DNA of 52,763 bases from a virus: IMG/VR virus record IMGVR_UViG_3300025133_000147, positions 1 to 52,763 of that record, one strand, 5' to 3'. The translations under genes and the position numbers were made by a program. This document shows, one piece after another, positions 18,631-25,166 of the stretch. Position 1 is the first letter of the stretch. Each line of letters opens with the position of its first letter. Under the pieces are notes generated by a model. That model saw nothing but the letters and a program-made list of their open reading frames with translations. It did no database searches and was not told the origin of the DNA.

Positions 18631-19448
18631 TGGGCGTAACAAGAATTCACCCTAAGGCCACAGGGGGAACTCCCCCGTACTCTGGACCAACCTCCTCGTG
18701 GAATGAGCAGTATTCCGTTGATTTCTCTGCGGAGGACGCTCATAACTTCAACACCGGATCGGTGACAATCGGAGGCGTTACTTGGGGGGTTGATAACGAA
18801 TCGAACAGCAGCATGACCGAGATCACCGCCTCCGCCGGGCTTCAGATCGCTACGGACGGAACCCACAACACCCAGCTATATGCATCTCCGCGCCAGCCGC
18901 CCAGGGTTTGGGCGAGCATCGGGGGAGCCGGGGGGATCTATCCCTCAATCGGGAGCAGTCAATCTTTCGCGGTCCAAGCGATCATCGAGCCCACCAACGA
19001 GCTTGCTGGCGACTATGACGAGTGGGGGATCATTCTCTCGACTGCGAACCTCGACACGTCGTTTGCTGCGTCGATCCGTGAGTATTCCTCTGGGGCCTTT
19101 GGTGGGATCGGTCCTTATCTTTTCCGCCTCCTCGACGGAGCGGGGACGAACGCCGCTGTGGCGGGGACAACAGAGTCAGCGCCACATACATTCTTTGAGG
19201 TTGTCTACCTTACGGGCGGCACCTGTATCGCTTCCTCTTCGGCTGATGCGGACTTCGTCGATCCGCTAACCGCGACCACCTTCCAAGAGTTTATCTCACC
19301 CGAGCAGGCGGCGACCAGCACGGCGGGCTCAGTTACTTTCAACGTGACCGACATGCGCTTTCAAATCTATCTCTGCAACAACAACACCGGGACAAGCTCG
19401 TTCAAGTTGACTTGCACCAAGTTCCGTCTCCTCACTCTGGGATCCTGA
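18630..19448 (+). CDS. Receptor-binding/tail fibre-like protein B (paralogue of A)
   Basis: A 272-aa paralogue of the preceding protein, with the same MGVTRIHP head, Pro/Gly linker, WNEQYSVDF strand, FFEVVYLTGG strand and KFRLLTLG end. Tandem duplication with strong divergence between the copies is usual for host-range proteins. By eye the codon choice here (many GCG, ATC, CTC, GAC) differs from the GCT/GCC-loaded core genes, hinting at recent exchange. No catalytic residues are seen, so an adhesin is preferred over a depolymerase. Confidence 0.65.
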   Translation: MGVTRIHPKATGGTPPYSGPTSSWNEQYSVDFSAEDAHNFNTGSVTIGGVTWGVDNESNSSMTEITASAGLQIATDGTHNTQLYASPRQPPRVWASIGGAGGIYPSIGSSQSFAVQAIIEPTNELAGDYDEWGIILSTANLDTSFAASIREYSSGAFGGIGPYLFRLLDGAGTNAAVAGTTESAPHTFFEVVYLTGGTCIASSSADADFVDPLTATTFQEFISPEQAATSTAGSVTFNVTDMRFQIYLCNNNTGTSSFKLTCTKFRLLTLGS

Positions 19449-19642
19449 TGCATCCATCACACGCTATATCACTTGCCGCTCCGGTCATCGGCTCTGCGTC
19501 GGAGGGCTACGCTAAGATCAACTGTGACCCCCTTGCCGACGCGGACGGGGAGCATGTTGAGTGGCGCCTCACTTGGCGGAGCGAGGACGGCTCTGTGTTG
19601 GCGGAGGCGACCGTGTTGGCCTCTGGAGAAGTTCAGACATGA
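19448..19642 (+). CDS. Small unknown protein between fibre and lysis genes
   Basis: A 64-aa protein; the ATG at 19,448 overlaps the TGA of the fibre gene (TGATG) and its own end overlaps the next ATG. It begins with a short uncharged stretch (ISLAAPVIGSA) too weak for a clear signal peptide and continues as a possible beta domain (EHVEWRLTWRSEDGSVLAEA). Possibly a fibre cap or chaperone fragment. Confidence 0.5.
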   Translation: MHPSHAISLAAPVIGSASEGYAKINCDPLADADGEHVEWRLTWRSEDGSVLAEATVLASGEVQT

Positions 19643-19929
19643 CCTCCCAGACCGAACACAGGCTCAAGATGGCTTTGTGGGCTATCCCTCTAATATTTAG
19701 CGCCGGCTCATTTTACGGATTCCTGACCATTGGGAGCGCGGACGTGTCCGACCGTGTCGAGCAGATTGAAGAGGGGCTCAAGATTCACACTGCGTTGAAG
19801 GCTCACCCGGTGACCGAAAGCCGCATGGATCGAATGCTTGACGAGCAGTTAGAGATCCGAAAAACGCAAGCGGTACAGGCGTCGAACATCAGCGCGATCT
19901 GTCAGGCCACCGGGGCTAGGTGCAAGTGA
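19639..19929 (+). CDS. Small membrane protein of the lysis cassette (holin or spanin candidate)
   Basis: A 96-aa protein starting on an ATGA overlap. Residues 12-32 form one transmembrane helix (MALWAIPLIFSAGSFYGFL) after a short polar N-terminus. The rest is a charged helix containing RMDRMLDEQLEIRKTQ and ends in a two-cysteine tail (ICQATGARC). It overlaps the endolysin gene by 10 bases. One N-terminal helix plus a coiled-coil domain fits an inner-membrane spanin-like protein or a class III-type holin; the sequence does not decide which. Confidence 0.6.
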   Translation: MTSQTEHRLKMALWAIPLIFSAGSFYGFLTIGSADVSDRVEQIEEGLKIHTALKAHPVTESRMDRMLDEQLEIRKTQAVQASNISAICQATGARCK

Positions 19930-20672
19930 TCAAGCGGGGGTCGAGGGGTGAAGAGGTCAAGTCCTTCCAGGGTTTCTTGATTCGCCTTGGGTTCTTGTCT
20001 CGTGGCTCTGACGACGGCATCAGCGGACCCAACACAGTCAAGGCCATTAAGGCATACCAAGAGGCCTGTGGCCTGCCTGACGATGGCGTTGCCGGGCGAA
20101 TGACTATGGCCGCAGCAAAGGATGACGGGTGGGTCTTTGAGGCCTCTCCTTCCTCTGCTCAAGTTGAGGCTGCTAACGCTCTGGGGATCCCCGTCGAGGT
20201 AATCCAAACGATAGAAGCGGTAGAGTCGGGTGGCAGGACATCAGCGATTCGATTTGAGCCACATTTATTCCTTAGGCATCGACCGTCCCTCTCCCTAGAC
20301 ATCCCCTTCACCAAGGGACCTAGAGGATTCTCTGTGACACGGTCAGAGACTGACCAGTCTGCCTTTGAGCACGCCTTTGAGTTCGACCCTGACGCTGCCG
20401 TTAGGTCCACGTCCTGGGGCTTGTATCAAGTCCTGGGTAGTCATCTGATTAAGGCGTATGGGGATGCTCAGCATGGTGTCGATAGCTTCTATTCAGATCC
20501 TTTAGAGGCAAGTTACAAGCTTCTAACCAGTTGGTTCAAGAGCAATAAGCCTGCGTTAATCGCCGCCCGCAAAAAGGACTGGCCTGAATTAGTTCGCCGC
20601 TACAATGGGCCAGGAAACGTGGCGGCTTACTCTGCTGCCATGGCTCGCGAGTACGCGAAGGTGACAGCGTGA
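19920..20672 (+). CDS. Endolysin: peptidoglycan-binding domain plus N-acetylmuramidase
   Basis: A 250-aa protein with a GTG start. Residues about 6-65 are a PG_binding_1 domain (SRGEEVKSFQGFLIRLGF, then DDGVAGRMTMAAA). The rest matches the N-acetylmuramidase (DUF3380) family: IQTIEAVESGGR with the likely catalytic Glu, IRFEPHLFLR, STSWGLYQVLG and the C-terminal RYNGPGNVAAYSAAMAREYAK. It cleaves the glycan backbone of the host wall at lysis. There is no signal sequence, so release needs a holin; small membrane proteins are encoded on both sides. The family is commonest in phages of Gram-negative bacteria. Confidence 0.92.
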   Translation: MQVIKRGSRGEEVKSFQGFLIRLGFLSRGSDDGISGPNTVKAIKAYQEACGLPDDGVAGRMTMAAAKDDGWVFEASPSSAQVEAANALGIPVEVIQTIEAVESGGRTSAIRFEPHLFLRHRPSLSLDIPFTKGPRGFSVTRSETDQSAFEHAFEFDPDAAVRSTSWGLYQVLGSHLIKAYGDAQHGVDSFYSDPLEASYKLLTSWFKSNKPALIAARKKDWPELVRRYNGPGNVAAYSAAMAREYAKVTA

Positions 20673-20881
20673 ACCTCCCAGACAGAGAGGCTGTGCTGCT
20701 TGTCCTAGCTGCCCTGCTTGGGGCGGTTGTCTTGAGCTTCATCAACCGAGGCAGCTTGACCTACCTTCCACCTACCCCACCAGAGAGCTTGTATCAGGGC
20801 ACGCCACTCGGCTACCGTGAGCTTCCGTTAGAGAGTTACAGAGGAGATGACGATGATTCCAGTCAAACTACAGAGCCGTAA
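20669..20881 (+). CDS. Single-pass membrane protein of the lysis cassette
   Basis: A 70-aa protein with a GTG start overlapping the endolysin stop. Residues 8-25 are a transmembrane helix (AVLLVLAALLGAVVLSFI) followed by a Pro-rich, acidic tail (GDDDDSSQ). Topology with a Pro-rich periplasmic tail recalls o-spanin or small spanin-like proteins, though no lipobox cysteine is present. It overlaps the next membrane protein gene. Confidence 0.55.
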   Translation: MNLPDREAVLLVLAALLGAVVLSFINRGSLTYLPPTPPESLYQGTPLGYRELPLESYRGDDDDSSQTTEP

Positions 20882-21095
20882 GCTCGCTATGGCCCTAGCT
20901 GGGCTACTGCTTCCAGTCCTCGCTGCTTGGCTTACAGACGAGATCGACATGGAGAAGGCTATCTCCATGAGCATGGCCGCTTGCGTGGCTTACCTTGCCT
21001 CTCAAGGCTATGTAGACGGCAAGCGAGTCGAGGGGATCATAGAGCCTGTGCTCGACGCACTAGAGGAGTCGGACGATGTCGACGCCACGGAGTAG
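20853..21095 (+). CDS. Holin-like protein with two hydrophobic segments
   Basis: An 80-aa protein. The ATG at 20,853 is preferred over 20,847 because the GAGGAG ribosome site would abut the earlier codon. Two hydrophobic stretches (LAMALAGLLLPVLAAWL and ISMSMAACVAYLAS) are separated by a short acidic loop, and the C-terminus is acidic. Size, topology and place next to the endolysin make it the best holin candidate. It overlaps the next gene by 20 bases. Confidence 0.65.
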   Translation: MIPVKLQSRKLAMALAGLLLPVLAAWLTDEIDMEKAISMSMAACVAYLASQGYVDGKRVEGIIEPVLDALEESDDVDATE

Positions 21096-21495
21096 ACGAC
21101 TAGCTAAGGAGAGGCAGGCAGCGGAGCTTATTGAAGCTCATCACAGCGAGCTTGAGACTCTTCTTATTCAGGTGACTGGTGATATTGGGTCTGACCTTCT
21201 GGGTCTCAACATGTTCCAGAGGGACTCCCGTATCGCGGCTGAGATGGCGTATCGCTTAGACCAAGCCATAGACTTCCCGTCCCCACTCATGGAGGCAGCG
21301 GACTGGTTCATTTTCTACCTATCCTCGCTAGGAGTCATCGGTATCGTCCGCGCTGTAGAGCGAGCCATGAAGAGAAAGAAGGAGCGACTGGGCAAGCTTC
21401 AGCGTAGGCTGGACGAGCGTGGTCCGAAGATGGCTAAGGCTGCTAAGCGTAGGATTGAGCGGCGTATCGCTCGCATAGAGGAGCAGGTTAAATGA
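21076..21495 (+). CDS. Membrane-anchored basic coiled-coil protein, unknown
   Basis: A 139-aa protein with an acidic helical N-terminal half, one hydrophobic segment at about 70-92 (ADWFIFYLSSLGVIGIV) and a strongly basic C-terminal coiled coil (KRKKERLGKLQRRLDERG and on). Position in the lysis cassette suggests a lysis regulator or spanin-type role; a small internal virion protein is the alternative. I recognise no family. Confidence 0.5.
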   Translation: MSTPRSRRLAKERQAAELIEAHHSELETLLIQVTGDIGSDLLGLNMFQRDSRIAAEMAYRLDQAIDFPSPLMEAADWFIFYLSSLGVIGIVRAVERAMKRKKERLGKLQRRLDERGPKMAKAAKRRIERRIARIEEQVK

Positions 21496-21881
21496 CTGTG
21501 TCTAAGACAACTATTGAGGCTCAGGTAGCGAGCCACGTTATCTCTATGTCTCAGTCGTTCCCCTCTGGTGGAGGGCCGCTTGCTACTCAGGCAGTAACCG
21601 CCACAGCTACAAACGTGTACGCAGTTGTTATCGACAACAGCCTGAACACTAGCGCTTCCTACTTGAAGTGTTACGACACGGCTGGAATTCCAACTATCGG
21701 GGGTGACAACCCCGCTATGATTCTTAAGTCAGACGCTGCGACGAAGGTTCAGTACAGCTTTGACAATGGGGTAGAGTTTACTGCTGGGATTGCTGCTGCT
21801 GTCCTAACCTCAAGGGGAACCAATGGAACCACGGCCCCCTCTAGTGAGGTTAACCTTACGTTCCTTGCGACACCCACCTAA
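21492..21881 (+). CDS. Small beta-rich structural-type protein 1
   Basis: A 129-aa protein starting on an ATGA overlap. Thr/Ser/Ala/Val-rich beta pattern with NSLNTSASYLKCYDT and SEVNLTFLATPT. The downstream 119-aa gene ends with a closely similar motif (SDVNVNLFVT), so the two are probably paralogous small virion proteins. No enzymatic motif. Confidence 0.55.
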   Translation: MTVSKTTIEAQVASHVISMSQSFPSGGGPLATQAVTATATNVYAVVIDNSLNTSASYLKCYDTAGIPTIGGDNPAMILKSDAATKVQYSFDNGVEFTAGIAAAVLTSRGTNGTTAPSSEVNLTFLATPT

Positions 21882-22240
21882 TGGCTACTATATACAAGGC
21901 ATCACCATTCACCCTTTCTGGGATTCAGTCCTACATCGTTAATGGTGTAGAGGTTGACGAGGATGGTTCGGTCAATTCCACAGGAACCTCTGGAAGCATT
22001 TACACAATGCACATCTCAAGTAGCGCAGTCGGCTCTGACTACGTTCTTATCTGGGATGACATGACGATGGTAAACGGAGACGCTGACATTGTTATCCCCA
22101 TAACTGCGGATGAAGATCTCGTTGTATACATCGACAAGGGCATTACTTGCCTAACGGCGATCACCTTTGCTGCGTCCAGTGTGCCGTGGGGGGGCACAGC
22201 TCCAAACAGTGACGTAAACGTAAACCTGTTTGTCACCTAG
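21881..22240 (+). CDS. Small beta-rich structural-type protein 2
   Basis: A 119-aa protein whose ATG overlaps the preceding stop (TAATG). It shares the W/T-G-T-A/T-P-[SN]-S-[DE]-V-N-[VL] C-terminal pattern with its upstream neighbour. It is the last gene of the long plus-strand late block, 60 bp before a strong hairpin terminator. Probably a minor virion or head-surface protein. Confidence 0.55.
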   Translation: MATIYKASPFTLSGIQSYIVNGVEVDEDGSVNSTGTSGSIYTMHISSSAVGSDYVLIWDDMTMVNGDADIVIPITADEDLVVYIDKGITCLTAITFAASSVPWGGTAPNSDVNVNLFVT

Positions 22241-22300
22241 CAAGGGCAGTCACCTTCTCAGCCTCCTCGCCTAGGGTGGCGCTACCCCTCGCTACTAGAG

Positions 22301-22332
22301 AGCGTCAGCCTTCCCCCCAAGGCTGGCGCTTT
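22301..22332 (+). terminator. Hairpin terminator closing the plus-strand late block
   Basis: AGCGTCAGCCTT and AAGGCTGGCGCT form a 12-bp stem (one T-G wobble) around a CCCCCC loop, followed by TTTCG. It lies between convergent blocks (22,240 plus and 22,339 minus). Only a short T run follows, so efficiency may be partial. Confidence 0.75.
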
Positions 22333-22338
22333 CGTGCA

Positions 22339-22548
22339 TCAGAGAACCCTAGCTCCCCACATCTCTCTGAAGTTCATCCTAGCTAAGGGACGCTTCCTAG
22401 AGCGGTACATGTTCTCTGCCCCGCAGTCGCATGACTGAACCCAGAAAGGAGGGAAGCGAGTAGCTAGTGCGTACTCCTTATCCTCTAGCTCTGAGTGCTC
22501 ACCTGTTTTCCTAATGAGCCAAGGGCCGTACTGATGTCTATGCTTCAC
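22339..22548 (-). CDS. Small cysteine-containing protein, unknown
   Basis: A 69-aa protein. The GTG at 22,548 overlaps the TGA of the upstream gene (GTGA), the coupling pattern used throughout this phage; a longer start at 22,623 would run through that gene. A QSCDCGAENMYRS segment could bind metal with partners, but only one CxC pair is visible. It is the last gene of the minus-strand block, facing the terminator at 22,301. No family recognised. Confidence 0.6.
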   Translation of the reverse strand: MKHRHQYGPWLIRKTGEHSELEDKEYALATRFPPFWVQSCDCGAENMYRSRKRPLARMNFREMWGARVL

Positions 22549-22847
22549 AGGGCACAGCGCTCGCAGGTCGTCTCTCCGTTCATAGCCTGGGCTACGAGGC
22601 ACTGAGAGCAGTTGCCCACCCACTCAGCCTGCTCCACTGAGAAGGTGTCAGAGATAGCCTCTCGTAATCTGGCGGCGGCGGCAGAGGCTCTATCTTGAGC
22701 CTTGTCTGCCTCTGCCACTAGCGTCCTCGCCTTCAGGCTTACTCCGTACAGGTCGTCCTGAGCTGACTCTAGTGCATCCCAGGCAGATCGAATGGCTTCG
22801 TAAGCTTCCTTAAGATCCGTCTTAGGCCCCCTCCGAGTTGTCTTCAG
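22545..22847 (-). CDS. Zinc-ribbon helical protein with uncertain start
   Basis: An open frame of up to 100 aa ending in CSQC...CERC (a four-cysteine zinc knuckle) after an Ala/Glu-rich helix. There is no ATG. Possible starts are CTG near 22,847 or GTG at 22,718 (57 aa, with GAGG six bases upstream). Its stop overlaps the next gene's GTG, which supports translation. The longer frame keeps helical coding character (KTDLKEAYEAIRSAWDALES), so a non-standard start or a sequence error near 22,830 is possible. Confidence 0.5.
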   Translation of the reverse strand: MKTTRRGPKTDLKEAYEAIRSAWDALESAQDDLYGVSLKARTLVAEADKAQDRASAAAARLREAISDTFSVEQAEWVGNCSQCLVAQAMNGETTCERCAL

Positions 22848-23112
22848 CTAACCAAGCGTCAACCTCTTCAACGCCACCCCAGCACTTGCCTGGAGCATGC
22901 CAATAAACCCAAGCCACAATCTCCTTGATAGCCTTTAGGTTCCCACTGTCTGCCTTTGCTAAGGACTCATGCAGCTTGTTCTCAAGCACAGCAGTAAGGA
23001 AGCCACCGGGAGGGAGGCGCATCTCAATGTACCGCTTCAGGGCGTCCATCGTGGGCCCTGGGACTCCGTTAGCGATTCCCTCTTTGTAATTGATGTGTGC
23101 GTACATACTCAT
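22822..23112 (-). CDS. Conserved small phage protein (PPGGFLTAVL type)
   Basis: A 96-aa protein. The ATG at 23,112 overlaps the upstream TGA (ATGA). It contains RYIEMRLPPGGFLTAVLENK, then a helix and a GKCWGG end. This pattern occurs widely in small phage early proteins of unknown function that carry a PxGGFLxAVL core and a short helical hairpin. It is part of the coupled chain 23,740 to 22,339. Confidence 0.65.
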   Translation of the reverse strand: MSMYAHINYKEGIANGVPGPTMDALKRYIEMRLPPGGFLTAVLENKLHESLAKADSGNLKAIKEIVAWVYWHAPGKCWGGVEEVDAWLAEDNSEGA

Positions 23113-23339
23113 GCCATCTCCTTGTCTGAACTCCACAGTTCGTAAGCGTCCCCAGGGCCATTCCCAAAGACTTGTTCATCTTCTTTTTCATCAAGCCTGC
23201 CATTGAAGTAGCCGATGTTGTAACCAGCATCGAAGCAAGCCTTAGCGTGTGCTGAGTGAGTGACCTCAAGCTCTGCAAGTTTTTCGTGTGCGATCTCAAG
23301 TAGCCGTTCAAGCCTACCGTGTGTCATCAGCAGGCTCAT
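23109..23339 (-). CDS. Small helical protein, unknown
   Basis: A 76-aa protein overlapping both neighbours by 4 bases. The N-terminal 30 residues form an amphipathic helix (RLERLLEIAHEKLAELE). They are followed by HAKACFDAGYNIGYFNGRLDEKED, an aromatic/Gly pattern seen in small phage accessory proteins. No catalytic motif. Confidence 0.55.
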   Translation of the reverse strand: MSLLMTHGRLERLLEIAHEKLAELEVTHSAHAKACFDAGYNIGYFNGRLDEKEDEQVFGNGPGDAYELWSSDKEMA

Positions 23340-23740
23340 CGTGTGACCTCAAAGAGGTCGGGCTGAGAGCCCAGTGGGTAGGGGTCTCGCACTTTGCCTG
23401 AGCCTCCACATAGAGGACAGCACTGAAGAGCCTTGTGCGCCTCCTGAGGAGGCTCCTCGCAGGCTATCCAGACTACTGCCTTCCTGCCTGAGGTAGTGCG
23501 CCTCTTCACTCCTGAGTCTTTGACTCTACCCATGAGCACTAACTCTCTACGCCTAGCGCTGACAGTCTGGTGCTTCATGTTGAGTCTCCGCTCTAGCTCT
23601 TCGTCAGTAGCGCCTAAGCAGTCCATGCTCTCTATGACCTTGTGCACCCTCTCTCTAATAGGGCCTGAGTAAAGACTCTTAGCTGCTTCTTCTGAAGTCT
23701 CTGAGCCAGCTACGAAGGGGGTCTTGTTGTTGTAGGGCAT
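23336..23740 (-). CDS. Winged-helix DNA-binding protein with C-terminal zinc ribbon
   Basis: A 134-aa protein, first gene of a five-gene coupled chain, with a good ribosome site (AGGAG). Residues about 28-85 form a winged helix-turn-helix (ESMDCLGATDEELERRLNMK, then TVSARRRELVLMGRV). A CCPLCGGSGKV cysteine cluster follows at about 108-118. Proteins of this type are common in phage early regions, and a transcriptional or DNA-repair role is possible. The 188-bp leader upstream contains a small three-way-junction structure. Confidence 0.65.
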   Translation of the reverse strand: MPYNNKTPFVAGSETSEEAAKSLYSGPIRERVHKVIESMDCLGATDEELERRLNMKHQTVSARRRELVLMGRVKDSGVKRRTTSGRKAVVWIACEEPPQEAHKALQCCPLCGGSGKVRDPYPLGSQPDLFEVTR

Positions 23741-23765
23741 GTGCTTCTCCTATGGTTGTGCTCGT

Positions 23766-23783
23766 TTAACTTGAGCGAGTTAA
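23766..23783. repeat. TTAACT-type leader hairpin
   Basis: TTAACT and AGTTAA flank TGAGCG. It lies 26 bases 5' of the 23,740 minus-strand start and is the most diverged member of the family found at 29,691-34,488. Confidence 0.5.
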
Positions 23784-23786
23784 GGG

Positions 23787-23834
23787 TGCTGGCTTGAGAC
23801 CCTTCTAATCAGGGCTCCGTTCACCGGGCCAGCA
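23787..23834. other. Predicted three-way-junction RNA element
   Basis: A perfect 7-bp closing stem (TGCTGGC with GCCAGCA) encloses two small hairpins: CCCT/AGGG with a 7-base loop, and CCG/CGG with a 5-base loop. It sits in the 188-bp gap between two minus-strand genes. It resembles a tRNA that lacks an arm, but no conventional anticodon loop or CCA end is present on either strand. Confidence 0.4.
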
Positions 23835-23928
23835 GGCATAGATCTGATTGTCCAAAAACATGAGCGCTTGCACGCATCGTGGTGCCCCAGGACGGTACGG
23901 ACCTATCTACAGGAGGGGGCACCTGCTT

Positions 23929-24423
23929 CTAGAAGAGGTCGTCCACATCAGCCTCGTCAAAGGCGTCAGCAGGAGGGGCTGGAGCAGGGTTACTAGGGTT
24001 CTTAATGACCTTGTCTACATAGATGTTGACGAAGACCTTTCCCTGGTAGTCCCTAGACTTCTGTGTGATCTGAACAGCCCGTCCGATAATCTCATTACGG
24101 ATGGGGCCAGTGCGACCATCAACAAACAGATCTTCCCACTCAGGCACACGACCAACAGCTGTCTTAACCGTGCTCTTGATGAACGAGAAGGTGCGAGGTC
24201 CAACACTAGTGAAGCGCTGCAGCTGAGCACCACTGTGCGGACCAGACATCACCTCAAACCACCACGACACATAGTAGTCACCCTTCTTACTCACGAAGAC
24301 GGAGAAGTCAGTGACCTCTACGTCGTATGAACTGTCAGGGACAGTGTCCATCTTGCGTTCTTCTGAACTCGATGTGGTCTGGGTGGACGGTGCGCTATCA
24401 AACATGTTTCCGATATCAGGCAT
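23929..24423 (-). CDS. SSB-like / DUF669-type single-strand DNA-binding protein
   Basis: A 164-aa protein directly downstream of a Sak4-like ATPase (TAATG overlap). The central 100 residues show an OB-fold-like pattern (YDVEVTDFSVFVSKKGDYYV, then KVFVNIYVDKVI). The C-terminus is a Pro/Ala linker followed by an acidic aromatic tip (DEADVDDLF), the hallmark by which SSB proteins recruit partners. In many phages this gene type accompanies Sak4 and a Cas4-like nuclease and protects single-stranded DNA during annealing. Confidence 0.75.
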   Translation of the reverse strand: MPDIGNMFDSAPSTQTTSSSEERKMDTVPDSSYDVEVTDFSVFVSKKGDYYVSWWFEVMSGPHSGAQLQRFTSVGPRTFSFIKSTVKTAVGRVPEWEDLFVDGRTGPIRNEIIGRAVQITQKSRDYQGKVFVNIYVDKVIKNPSNPAPAPPADAFDEADVDDLF

Positions 24424-25166
24424 TACTTCTTCTCCTTGGTGTTGGTGCCTAGCGTTTTCTTGAACGCATCAGCGAGAGCCGTGAAGCTCATCTCTATTGT
24501 TTCGGGCAGGGTTGCCCCCTTACTGCCGCGAGCTTTAGCCTCAACTCGCTCGCGCTTATTCTCTACTGGTTGTGTGCGGAGGATCCGCTCATTCTCTGGG
24601 GTGAACTCACAGCGGACGATGAAGTCCACAGCAGAGTGAAGGGTCTGACGAGCAGTGCTGGGTAGCGCAGTAGTGACACGGTTCATCCCTGTCTCCACCA
24701 TCTTGCTACCTAGCTTCTCCTTAATCATCTCGCTCTTCTCATGACCCAGCAGCACAGTGCACATAGGCAGCATGCGTAGCTGGGTGATCATGTTGGTCCA
24801 CTCTCGGTTAAGAGTTCGCCAGCCACGACCCCACTCTCCGTCAGCTACATCGTTCCAACCGTTAGACTCACAGACGTAGGTCTCACATAGGTTGTAAGCG
24901 ATGTCAGCTGTGTCGAGCACAACCGTCTTGTACCCATGCCCACCCTGAGCAAGCTCAGCAATCACAGCCTTAAGCTCTGACCAGCTACGGGCAGGGACAG
25001 CTGCAGCAAGCATCGCCTCAGTGCCGCTCTCCGTAGCGATGAAGATGGGGTTAGGGAATTGGTTAGCCAGCGTTGTCTTTCCTACACCGGGTATTCCGTA
25101 GAAGTGCCATGTGTAATCAGACATCCGAATACTCGGAGGGCTGGGTTCTTTAGGAAGTAGGCTCAT
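24423..25166 (-). CDS. Sak4-like RecA-type ATPase (single-strand annealing recombinase)
   Basis: A 247-aa ATPase with Walker A GIPGVGKTT at residues 24-32, Walker B-like KTVVLDTAD at about 81-89, and a sensor-like VLLGHEKSE segment. Length and motif order fit the phage AAA_24/Sak4 group, RecA-like ATPases that work with SSB in recombination. A clear AAGGAG site precedes the ATG, which lies 17 bases inside the upstream nuclease gene. Downstream is the SSB-like partner. The C-terminus is Lys-rich. Confidence 0.82.
   Translation of the reverse strand: MSLLPKEPSPPSIRMSDYTWHFYGIPGVGKTTLANQFPNPIFIATESGTEAMLAAAVPARSWSELKAVIAELAQGGHGYKTVVLDTADIAYNLCETYVCESNGWNDVADGEWGRGWRTLNREWTNMITQLRMLPMCTVLLGHEKSEMIKEKLGSKMVETGMNRVTTALPSTARQTLHSAVDFIVRCEFTPENERILRTQPVENKRERVEAKARGSKGATLPETIEMSFTALADAFKKTLGTNTKEKK

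Noticed and set aside
19561-19638. Longer start for the 96-aa membrane protein
   Set aside because: It would overlap most of the preceding small gene; the ATGA overlap at 19,639 fits the coupling style of this phage and begins right before the membrane helix.
23787-23834. tRNA gene
   Set aside because: The acceptor-like stem is perfect, but on neither strand is there a 7-base anticodon loop with T at position 33, a 7-base T loop, a D arm plus T arm, or an encoded or suitable CCA end.
23848-24330. Plus-strand frame of 160 codons opposite the SSB-like gene
   Set aside because: Antisense of a gene with OB-fold pattern and acidic tip; no start context.
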